In this document: piece by piece, positions 52,588 through 60,900 of the stretch
How positions within the stretch are numbered: the stretch's first letter is position 1
Layout: the number at the start of each line of letters is the position of its first letter
NCBI RefSeq assembly: GCF_000425125.1
Contig: NZ_KE384310.1
Coordinates: 160,014 to 224,013 of the forward strand
Length of the DNA: 64,000 nt
Origin: Paenibacillus taiwanensis DSM 18679
GTDB lineage: Bacteria > Bacillota > Bacilli > Paenibacillales > Paenibacillaceae
Direction: 5' to 3'
The notes under the pieces: generated by a model
The model's database searches: none
The model's input: the letters and a program-made list of their open reading frames with translations, nothing else
Told to the model about the DNA's origin: nothing
Translations under genes and position numbers: made by a program

Positions 52588-53979
52588 ATGCAATACTGGA
52601 CATCGTCTCCAGAAAAAACTAAGCCGGTCACAGTAACACTGGCCGACGGCCTCAATCAATCCGTAGAATCCATAGAGATCAAGGACAGCCAAACAACGTC
52701 TGTGGTCAATATGGATTCTTCTCTTTACCCAACTGTACAGGTTCGCGAGGGATACACGCTTCACAGCCAACACACAGGATATATTAACCGCCTGTTTAAG
52801 TTTAAGGGTGAATTGTACTGTGGTAATGGTAAAGGCCTGTACAAGCTCTCTGGATCGTCTTGGGTGGCAGTGTATGAGTATAGTGACATTAACAATGACC
52901 GACTGTGGGACTCAGCACAATTTTTTGACGGATCGAAGTTATATTTCATCGACGGAGCGCTGCAGTTGCGAGAATATGACGGCAGCACATTAACCACACT
53001 AGGCAGTGCACCAGCTAACAGTGCGTTTATGACGACGCATGCTAACCGGTTCTTTCTTGCGAACCGTAATGATAACCTGCTGTCATTCTCAGCTCTAAGG
53101 CTTGCTAGTGACTGGACATCCACCAATAAGTACACTGGATCAGGTAAAATCACAATTGAGTCAGCAGACGGATTGCTTCCGACAGGACTTACTACGTTTG
53201 CTGGTCATGTAATCCTGTTCAAACGTGACAAGATATACGAGTTGTTTGGACAAGATAGCACTAATTTCGAAATGAACGATCCTGTAGAAGGTGGTTGTGT
53301 ATCTGATCGCACTATATTACCAACCAAATATGGCTTATACTTTCTCGGAGTTGATGGCTTATACCGTTACTTAGGCGGCACAACACCTGTTAAAATGAGC
53401 GACAACGCCAAGCATTACATGCGAAACATTAACTTAACATACGCCCATCATTGCTGCGCTGGCTTTGATGGGCGCTTTATTTACCTGACATTAGTCACAG
53501 GTACTAACACGATGCCTAATGTGACCCTGAAGCATGACGTTGAGACTGGTGCATGGTGGGTTGAGAGTTATGTTGCTACATCATATTTTCTTGACGGCCA
53601 GACACTATACTTTGGCACGCTTGATGGAAAGATCATGCGTATGGGTGGGACAACAGACAATGGTGCTGTGATCAACTGGAGTATCGAGACGAAGCCGTTT
53701 AGTGATGGTGATGAGACAGTTAGAAAGGCCATACACAAGCTTTGGGTCGTCGCAGACGTAGAAGTAGGCTCCACGCTATCAGTGGCCTATGCAGGCGGCA
53801 CAGAAGGCGGAACATGGGTAAACGTTAAGACAGAGGCTAACGGTACGGGGCAGATACAGTCCATGCGTATACCGGTCATCGTCCGCACGCCTGAAACGTG
53901 GTTTAGACTCAAACTCATCGGATCCGGAAAGGTGAAAATCCATCGCATCATACGAGAAGTGTCCAAAAGGGGGAACTAA
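52588..53979 (+). CDS. Beta-propeller tail hub/nozzle-like protein
   Basis: About 463 aa, almost all beta, with repeated F-x-G-x-LY motifs (FKGELYCGNGKGLYKLSG, FDGSKLYFIDGALQLREY, FLDGQTLYFGTLDGK). This is the pattern of podovirus nozzle/hub proteins. ATG 52588 overlaps the end of the tailspike region and has GGGTGGGTGAT upstream. Confidence 0.7.
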   Translation: MQYWTSSPEKTKPVTVTLADGLNQSVESIEIKDSQTTSVVNMDSSLYPTVQVREGYTLHSQHTGYINRLFKFKGELYCGNGKGLYKLSGSSWVAVYEYSDINNDRLWDSAQFFDGSKLYFIDGALQLREYDGSTLTTLGSAPANSAFMTTHANRFFLANRNDNLLSFSALRLASDWTSTNKYTGSGKITIESADGLLPTGLTTFAGHVILFKRDKIYELFGQDSTNFEMNDPVEGGCVSDRTILPTKYGLYFLGVDGLYRYLGGTTPVKMSDNAKHYMRNINLTYAHHCCAGFDGRFIYLTLVTGTNTMPNVTLKHDVETGAWWVESYVATSYFLDGQTLYFGTLDGKIMRMGGTTDNGAVINWSIETKPFSDGDETVRKAIHKLWVVADVEVGSTLSVAYAGGTEGGTWVNVKTEANGTGQIQSMRIPVIVRTPETWFRLKLIGSGKVKIHRIIREVSKRGN

Positions 53980-53980
53980 T

Positions 53981-54733
53981 GTGGCAGCTGTCAACATGCC
54001 TAATGTAAATAGTATTGATCCAAATAGTAAGGATGGTGTAGAGCAGCTACATAATGCCGTGGCTAAGATGTCAAAGGAGCTCAGTTGGCTGCTGCAGAAC
54101 ATCGACTGGAAGAACATCAACCATCTGTACATTGAACTCAATGGAGGCGCATCAGTCACTATTGAAAACGACGGCATAACTGTCAACGATGGCACACATG
54201 ACACGTTTACAGTTAACTCCGATGGCAAGGTGAAAATGACAGGGGCCACCATACAATCCAAGGATAGTGCATATCCTAAAGTAGTCATGGATCCGGAGAA
54301 AGATCTGTTTGGTGCGTACCAGTCTCCTACTCAGTCGGTGGAGATTGGGACATATAGGACTGAAACTAGTTCACCTTATGTTGGGTTGTTTAGCTCAACA
54401 GAATCATATTATCATGCTATTTTTGGAGACTCATATAGATTATTTGGTTCTGCTGCAATTCAAATAGTTTCAGGGCTTGGTAGGGAAATAATTTTAACTG
54501 GTGAACATGTATATCTTGAAGGAAAGTCGTTTGTTGATGTACCAAACTGGAATAGATTAAGGAATAAAGAGACTGGTTTAACTGCTACACAAACTTTTGC
54601 TGCTAAAGGTATTCAGACAGATCAGTCAATATCCTTTAATGGAGGAATAGCACCAGGAACTCAACTTATGGTAGCAGGCGGTGGGACAGTAACATGGATG
54701 GGCATTCCTGCACATAGTCATACCCAGAACTAA
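53981..54733 (+). CDS. Tail fibre/structural protein, unknown fold
   Basis: 250 aa from GTG 53981 (AAAAGGGGGAACTAAT upstream). Beta-rich; the C-terminus SFNGGIAPGTQLMVAGGG ends AHSHTQN, a His-rich end typical of fibre tips. Late position among tail genes supports a structural role. Confidence 0.65.
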   Translation: MAAVNMPNVNSIDPNSKDGVEQLHNAVAKMSKELSWLLQNIDWKNINHLYIELNGGASVTIENDGITVNDGTHDTFTVNSDGKVKMTGATIQSKDSAYPKVVMDPEKDLFGAYQSPTQSVEIGTYRTETSSPYVGLFSSTESYYHAIFGDSYRLFGSAAIQIVSGLGREIILTGEHVYLEGKSFVDVPNWNRLRNKETGLTATQTFAAKGIQTDQSISFNGGIAPGTQLMVAGGGTVTWMGIPAHSHTQN

Positions 54734-54740
54734 AAACAAA

Positions 54741-54749
54741 TGGTATAAT
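54741..54749 (+). promoter_or_regulatory. Extended -10 promoter of the stalk-domain gene
   Basis: TGGTATAAT, 29 bases before the ATG, after the tail fibre gene. It allows expression independent of the late operon. Confidence 0.55.
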
Positions 54750-54777
54750 GTGGGTAAAAACGTAGAGAGGTGCAACT

Positions 54778-55401
54778 ATGAAAAAATTCGTTATGGGACT
54801 TATAGTCGGTGCTCTATTTATGTTTTCTGCCCAAGCATTTGGAACGTCATCTAAACTTGTAGGACTTGAGGTGGGCGGAACAATGGATGTTAACTTGCAA
54901 GGCAAGAAGATCGGTGAGGCTGCAGTCATCGAAGGTAAAAGCTACTTACCTGTTAGAGATTTAGCTAATGGCTTACAGATGGAGGTCAAAGTTGAAAATA
55001 AAATAATCAAATTAGAGCCAAATGATGAATTGAAAGAATTTAATCGACAACGTACTGAAGAATTAGCTCAGAAAGCAAAAGAAGATCAAGAAAAAGCTGA
55101 GAAAGAAGCAGCAAATAAAAATAGAATTACCACTTTAAATGCAGAAATAAAAGAATTAAAGAACAGAATCACAGATAAAACTGAACAATTGACTAAAAAT
55201 GAATTCATTGTCGCGAATTTAAAGAAAAGTGATGACAGAGACTCATATTATTACCATGACACTGATAATACACCATATGTATTTACGACCTCTAGTCTTG
55301 AAAAGTTCAAAGTAACAATGCAAGATATGAAGAAAGATATTGAAGTGCTTCAGGCTGAGGTGAAGAAGCTCGAAGCTGAGCTGGCGGAGTTGCAGAAGTG
55401 A
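54778..55401 (+). CDS. Secreted stalk-domain (copper amine oxidase N-like) protein
   Basis: 207 aa. A signal peptide (KKFVMGLIVGALFMFSAQAF) is followed by a stalk domain (GKKIGEAAVIEGKSYLPVRD LANGL) and a long coiled coil to the C-terminus. Stalk domains are common on Paenibacillaceae surface proteins. It has its own promoter within the tail genes, so it is probably made in the lysogen (lysogenic conversion). GAGAGGTGC precedes the ATG. Confidence 0.75.
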   Translation: MKKFVMGLIVGALFMFSAQAFGTSSKLVGLEVGGTMDVNLQGKKIGEAAVIEGKSYLPVRDLANGLQMEVKVENKIIKLEPNDELKEFNRQRTEELAQKAKEDQEKAEKEAANKNRITTLNAEIKELKNRITDKTEQLTKNEFIVANLKKSDDRDSYYYHDTDNTPYVFTTSSLEKFKVTMQDMKKDIEVLQAEVKKLEAELAELQK

Positions 55402-55488
55402 TGGAGTAGTTATTGACTATATGACACGTTTTGTCGCACGTTGCATATAGTCTTTGAGGTATAAATTGTAATATGCTACGATAAGAAT

Positions 55489-55605
55489 AAATAAGGGACC
55501 GTGCGCGAACACGATCCCTCACTGACAATCACCGCATTAAGAGCGGATGGTCTTTAGGTCAAGAAGTAACCTGCAACCTGGTCTGGGGGCGGGTTACTTC
55601 TTTTT
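55489..55605 (+). ncRNA. Candidate antisense antitoxin RNA of the type I module
   Basis: Promoter TTGAGG (55454-55459), 17 bases, TACGAT (55477-55482). The RNA would contain GGGACCGTGC/CGATCCC and end at GAAGTAACC/GGTTACTTC plus TTTTT. Its 3' end covers the last 12 bases of the toxin gene on the opposite strand, the layout of BsrG/SR4-type modules. Confidence 0.55.
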
Positions 55606-55677
55606 ATTGAAGGACAGCAATAGAACAACGAACGTTCCGAATGCAAGCATTAGAGTTAATGCTTCATACACTGTCAT
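55594..55677 (-). CDS. 27-aa holin-like type I toxin
   Basis: Product: MTVYEALTLMLAFG then FVVLLLSFNKKK: an N-terminal TVYEA, one membrane helix and a basic end, as in the Hol_Tox (putative holin-like toxin) family of Firmicutes. The minus-strand ribosome site AGGAGGTGATC is near perfect, 4 bases from the ATG. It is the only gene of this stretch and is faced by an antisense RNA. Toxicity is inferred from the family. Confidence 0.75.
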   Translation of the reverse strand: MTVYEALTLMLAFGTFVVLLLSFNKKK

Positions 55678-55760
55678 GGCGATCACCTCCTAGAAAGGAA
55701 TTAGACCTCCTTTCTCCGAAGATGTGCCACCCGCCCTTAACCGATTTAATTGTCACTATT

Positions 55761-55769
55761 ATCATACCA
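55761..55769 (-). promoter_or_regulatory. Promoter of the toxin mRNA
   Basis: Minus strand TGGTATGAT (extended -10), 84 bases before the toxin ATG. The leader contains a hairpin AGAAAGGA/TCCTTTCT just before the ribosome site. Confidence 0.5.
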
Positions 55770-55847
55770 TAATTTACCGATATGCGAACAAATAATTGCA
55801 CCTTTTTTGCATCTTTGATACAATGTAATTAATAGAATGCCAGTCAC

Positions 55848-55874
55848 AGAGCCTTTTTTAATGGCTCTTTTTTT
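55848..55874 (+). terminator. Terminator before the ejection-protein genes
   Basis: AGAGCC/GGCTCT stem followed by seven T, directly upstream of the 521-aa gene. Confidence 0.7.
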
Positions 55875-55895
55875 ATGCCCAAATGGAGGTGTGAG

Positions 55896-57461
55896 ATGAT
55901 TCAAACAACGAACAAAAAGACTGTCCCAACTGTTCCAACGGCGCCGAAGCCAAAGCCGCCAGCACCTAGCCCATATGGAAATGGTGGCGCAGATTACAAC
56001 AACTCAGACACCGAGATGAAACGTCGGCTAGCACAAAGTCAGATGAAGATAGCGAGTAACCCTAACTATGTACAAAGCGAGACGGCGAGGGCGCTAGATG
56101 TGATCAAGAATCGGCAGTTTCAGGGTATGGACACATCTGCACAACAGAAGTATTTAACGCAGAATCTAGGATACAAAGCACCACAAGTACAGTCACCGAG
56201 CCAGAACACAACAATGGTCCAACCGACAACTGCAGCACAACCAAAATCGTATAGTGATGAAGCCAAACAACTCTTTGAGGGGATGAAGAACCGAGTTAAT
56301 CAACCCAACAAAGAGTTTTCTTATGCCATTGAAACCGATCCTGCGTATCAAGCTGCCTTACAGCGTGCAAAAGCTAACATTGATGTAGGCAACTCACAGG
56401 CTCAGGCAGAGATGAATCGCCGCGGCATACTCAACAGCACGATTACAAGCGATCGTATGGGCGAGATAGCTAGTGGAGAGATGGGCAGGGTGGAGACAGA
56501 GGTTGTACCTCAGCTCATGCAACAGGCATATCAGCGTTACCTTGATCAGCAAAATCAGGACCAACAACAGTTTGCAAACATGGGGTCATTAGCTGGCATG
56601 TACACTAATGAGGATCAACGAGGCTTTGATAACCGTGTGACAGAAGCAGGATTAACAGGAAACTGGGTCTCACCAGAGGCCAGTGATGCGATCAACAACA
56701 TACTAAGGCTGAAACAGCAAGCTGAGACCAAAGGCATAACAGCACAGGAACGCGAACTATTAAGCAATCAAGCTAATGGATACCGTGCTAAGTTGCTTGC
56801 ATTAGGCGTTGATCCTAGCCAGTATGCAGCAGTAGTAAACTACAACACAGCAAGTCAAAACAATCCGGGACTACGGACATTGCAAGGGCAGCAATTAGAT
56901 GTGCAAAGACAGCAAGCAAATAATGATGCTGCGATGGGCTGGAGCCAGTTGTCCGGACAAATATTAACGCCGCAAAAGGATTACTCTGGATATCAGCGTC
57001 AGATTGAGCGTGGTAATAACCCATTAACATTGCAAGGTCAGCAACAACAGAGTGACGTCGGACAAAGGGCTATAGACAATGCTTGGACTTCATCACAGTC
57101 ATTAGGATATGTAACAAGTGAATTGTCTCAGTTGACTGGCATACCTGAAGGAACGCCTACAATCCAAGCAAGACAAGCGATGGAAAATATAGCTCTTGAT
57201 CAAGCGCAGTTCCAACGTCAGCTTGACAACGATTCTTATGGTCAAATGATGGATCAGTATCAGATGAATAACAAGGGACAAGGAAAGATGGCTACTGCTG
57301 ACAACTACTACAATGTGATAAAAGGTATGATCCAGCGAGATGAAGATGGAAACTTGCTAAATCATCAATCGATCGACGATTTTATTATCATGTCTGGTTT
57401 GCCTGAGAATGAAATGAAGAAGCTTTACACATATGCAGGATTACCAATCCCAAAAAACTGA
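55896..57461 (+). CDS. 521-aa Gln-rich internal virion protein (0-frame product)
   Basis: ATG 55896 follows GGAGGT by 5 bases; an ATG 7 codons earlier overlaps the ribosome site. N-terminus Pro/Thr-rich (PTVPTAPKPKPPAPSPY), then helical with many Gln (QQQSDVGQRAIDNAW, QYQMNNKGQGK). No family motif; the size, place before the 1413-aa protein and composition suit a podovirus ejection protein. It ends CCA AAA AAC TGA, a slippery heptamer directly at the stop (see the frameshift entry). Confidence 0.78.
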   Translation: MIQTTNKKTVPTVPTAPKPKPPAPSPYGNGGADYNNSDTEMKRRLAQSQMKIASNPNYVQSETARALDVIKNRQFQGMDTSAQQKYLTQNLGYKAPQVQSPSQNTTMVQPTTAAQPKSYSDEAKQLFEGMKNRVNQPNKEFSYAIETDPAYQAALQRAKANIDVGNSQAQAEMNRRGILNSTITSDRMGEIASGEMGRVETEVVPQLMQQAYQRYLDQQNQDQQQFANMGSLAGMYTNEDQRGFDNRVTEAGLTGNWVSPEASDAINNILRLKQQAETKGITAQERELLSNQANGYRAKLLALGVDPSQYAAVVNYNTASQNNPGLRTLQGQQLDVQRQQANNDAAMGWSQLSGQILTPQKDYSGYQRQIERGNNPLTLQGQQQQSDVGQRAIDNAWTSSQSLGYVTSELSQLTGIPEGTPTIQARQAMENIALDQAQFQRQLDNDSYGQMMDQYQMNNKGQGKMATADNYYNVIKGMIQRDEDGNLLNHQSIDDFIIMSGLPENEMKKLYTYAGLPIPKN

Positions 57462-57496
57462 GTAGCCTCACTGGTGGAAACGCTAGTGGGGCTACT
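57452..57496 (+). other. Programmed -1 ribosomal frameshift signal (A AAA AAC + hairpin)
   Basis: A(57452) AAA AAC is a classical -1 heptamer in the correct frame, followed at once by the TGA stop. A hairpin follows: AGTAGCCTCACT (57461-57472) pairs with AGTGGGGCTACT (57485-57496), 12 bp with one wobble; GGTG/CGCT adds four pairs, closed by a GAAA tetraloop (57477-57480). The stem begins 2 bases after the heptamer, shorter than the usual 5-9, so its base must open. In the -1 frame, codons CTG AGT AGC CTC ... are open with no stop to 57895. Confidence 0.78.
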
Positions 57497-57895
57497 TTCA
57501 ATAGGGCTCTTGGTGGTGTGTTAAGCAATACAGGCGACTTATTTGCTAAGTATGGTAAAAAATATGGAATCGATCCTGCCTTACTTGCTGCAATATCCAT
57601 GCACGAGACAGGCAATGGTACATCTAATGCTGCACGTAATAAAAATAATCTTGGCGGTATGATGGACCCGAAATCTAATTGGCAATCTTTAATGACGTTT
57701 GACAGCATTGAAGATGGAATTGATGCAATGGCACGAAATCTAAAAAAGAATTACTTCGATCAGGGACTTAATTCTATTGATGCAATAGCGAGAAAATATG
57801 CACCGCAAGGAGCTGCAAATGATCCGCGCGGATTAAACAAGTACTGGACAACAGGAGTAAATAAATTCTACAGTGCATTATCAGGCAGGGAGTGA
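57458..57895 (+). CDS. Glucosaminidase/lysozyme-like domain, made as the frameshift tail
   Basis: In the -1 frame the sequence LSSLTGGNASGATFNRALGG leads into the domain YGKKYGIDPALLAAISMHET GNGTS, with catalytic Glu in HETGNG, and NNLGGMMDP, the GH73-like glucosaminidase pattern. Alone, a GTG at 57518 could start a 125-aa protein, but its ribosome site (AGGG, 11 bases) is poor. Fused by the shift, the product is ~666 aa with the hydrolase at its C-terminus, a peptidoglycan-cutting ejection protein. It overlaps the next gene start. Confidence 0.8.
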   Translation: MSSLTGGNASGATFNRALGGVLSNTGDLFAKYGKKYGIDPALLAAISMHETGNGTSNAARNKNNLGGMMDPKSNWQSLMTFDSIEDGIDAMARNLKKNYFDQGLNSIDAIARKYAPQGAANDPRGLNKYWTTGVNKFYSALSGRE

Positions 57896-57900
57896 AACTA

Positions 57901-60900
57901 TTGGCTGATGCATTTAGTGAATATGTGAAGAAGAGACGGCAACAACTATTAAGTGGTCAGAATGATACATCTGATACGTTTAGTAAGACAGTAAGTGCAA
58001 AACGTGATGAACTATTACGATCAGGGGGTGGCAGAGTGCCATCCCTTCCTACATCTATGCCACAAGTTCAACAACCTGAGTCAGATCCAAACGATCCATT
58101 TGTGAAGCATGTACGTAATCGTAAGATGGATCTAGGATTAATTCCTGACACAAGGCCCAAACCAGAAAGATTAGGACCGCCAGCGCCAGTAAAGCAGCCA
58201 AAGCCGTTGCCGCAAATGATGAGTCAACAGCAGCCTGTGCAGAGTCTTAACCCACTCGCCAATTCTGATCTCATTAAATCAACACAGGGTGATCGTGCAG
58301 CACAGCAACGTGTACAGGACCGCGCCAAGAATACGGTAGTCACACAGGCTGATGTTAACCGACTAGCACGCGAGAAACAGGGGACTACGTTTGCTGAACC
58401 ATTATTGCAAGCTGTGGACTGGGCGCTATACGAGAACCCAGTAGGCCAGTTTATAACACGAGGTGGACATGCAGCTGCTGAGATGGTGGGACCTACGGCA
58501 GCGATTAAGCCGACAACAGGTAACAAAGCCGTTGATACAGTGGCTGACGTGGCAGGATCTATTGCTGGCTTTGCTGCTAACCCTGCAACCGGTAATATGC
58601 CAGGTACAAGCTTATTGTCTGGACCATACAAGCAGGCTGATGCAATGATGCGTACCAACATGGGGCAGAAGGTTACACAAGGCATAGCTAACCAAGTAGG
58701 CAAAGTAGCAGGTCAGCGTGTAGGGCAAAAGGTAGCTGAGACGGCCGTACGGGGCGGACTTGCTGGTGCAGGCCAGAATGTTGCTCAGTCGGCTATGCGT
58801 GGCGAATCAGACGTTGATCAGCTTGCAGGAGCTGCAGCACTTGGAGCTGCGTTTGGTGCTGCTGGTGATCTTGCGTTTGGTGCGTTGGGATCAGGCATTA
58901 AAAAGTTGATGCAGCGCAATAAGGTGCCGGCTGCTGAGATCGATGAGATATTAGCGTTACCTGGACCGCGCCGTGGGCTGCCAGAAGGTAGACCAGAAGC
59001 AAATGTGGGAACAAATAGAGCAGCACCGGTTATGGACGAGACTACAATGCGTATTGAACAAAGAGTTATTGATGAGTATAAAGCACTCAAGCAGCAGAAT
59101 CCTAATGCCAGCAAACGTGACCTTTATGCTACAGCTAGAGAACGTGTAAATAATGCTGGCAATCAAGCCAGCTCAAAACTACAAGTTAGTGATATACCTG
59201 AGTTTCTGCGCCGCGGCAGGAGTACTGAGCCAACAGTGCAGCCGATACAAGAGCCTCCAGCGCCGCCGCAACCTAGACAGCGTGGCTTTTTAGGAACTGT
59301 ATCAAGTAGTGATAAGACACCGCAAGGTTTTAAAGACAACTTAGGTGACACTACCTACCAGCCTATCACGAATGCGGATACGTTGCGTCAGGCTAATGGG
59401 CGATTAAATAGCAACGTGGAAGATGCTACATCATACGTACTTGGTGACACTAAATTTGATGCAGAGAAGGCTGCTACAGCTCAGCGGTTGATTGATCACT
59501 ATAATCAGCAAGGTAACTATAAGATGGCAGTGAGCGTGGCAGAAAAGGCAGCAGCAGAGGCTACAAAGGCAGGACAGGCAATACAAGCATTGTCTATGTA
59601 CAACCGTCTTAGCCCTGAAGGTATATTGATACATGCACAGCGCACTGCTCAGCGTGTGAACGAGAGAATACCAAAAGGTGTAGACAAGGTTACTGTATCT
59701 GAAAACATGGCTCATGACCTAACCAACCTTGCTGCAGCAGCGCAAAAGATGACAGGAGTTAAGGATTTATCAAACAATGTCATAGATATTATGAACCGTG
59801 CTAAAGCTGGCGAAAAGCTGAGTCCAGAGGATAGTTTAACAGTTAAGACATTTATAGAAGAAGCTCAGCAGTTTGTTAAGGACGCTGGCCGCAAGCCGAA
59901 GAATCCACGACCACCAAATGAGCCTAGCGACAAGCGAGTTAAAGAAGCACTTATAACCTACCTTGATGCACAGGAACAGGCAGCAAAGGAGAGACTACGG
60001 GCGAAAGGCATCCGTATTAGCTCCAATCCGCTTGATATCTGGGCAGACTATGCAATCATCGGTGCTACTAAGATGGCTAAAGGTACAATCAACTTTGCGG
60101 ACTGGTCTGCTGAGATGATCAAAGACTTAGGACAGGATATTGCACCATCGTTACGATCGTTATATGATCGCAGCCGTGAAGCGTTTGACTTGTCCAATAA
60201 AAAGATTACAAGAAGCACAATTAGTCAGGCTGAACGTCTAACAGATAAGGTAATCAATAAACATCAGCTATCAGGCGATGAGGCTGAACAGATGCGACAG
60301 ATAGCATTTAAGGTATCGCAATTGTCTGGCGAGGCTAAAACGACCGCATCACAGGATCTACAGGCCATATTGCAGACGCTTGATCGACCTGGGCTGCTCA
60401 AAAAGATCGACACAGCTCAAACGATCGGGCAGCTGTTAAACCCTAAGACGCAGGTCCGTAACGTCCTTGGTAACGAATTAATGTATCGGACTGAGCGCCT
60501 GTCCAAGATCCTATCGACACCTATTGACATTGCACGTAGCAAGCTTACAGGTGGTCCCCGTTATGTCACATTTAGGACCAACAACCAGGGCGAATACTGG
60601 CGAAACTTTATGAGAGGTGCCAAGGCAGGATGGAAGGGTGTAAACGTTAATGGGCTACAGACTCAGTATGACCTTGCATCGCCAGCATTTACAAGCAAGT
60701 ATAACCCGTTGACGTACATGGAAAAGGCGCTAGGCGCAGCGTTAAAGTCGTTTGATACAGCAGCGTATATGCGCGCCTATAATGACACCATGGGCGAGAT
60801 GGCAACGTTAGATGCGATCAACCGAGGCTTAAAACCTACCAAAGAGTATGTGCAGGAGTTTATCTCTAAAGCAGACGATAATATTATGCAGATGGCTGAC

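Noticed and set aside
57518..57895. Stand-alone 125-aa lysozyme gene from GTG
   Set aside because: Poor ribosome site, and the same frame is open back to the slippery heptamer; the frameshift fusion explains it better.
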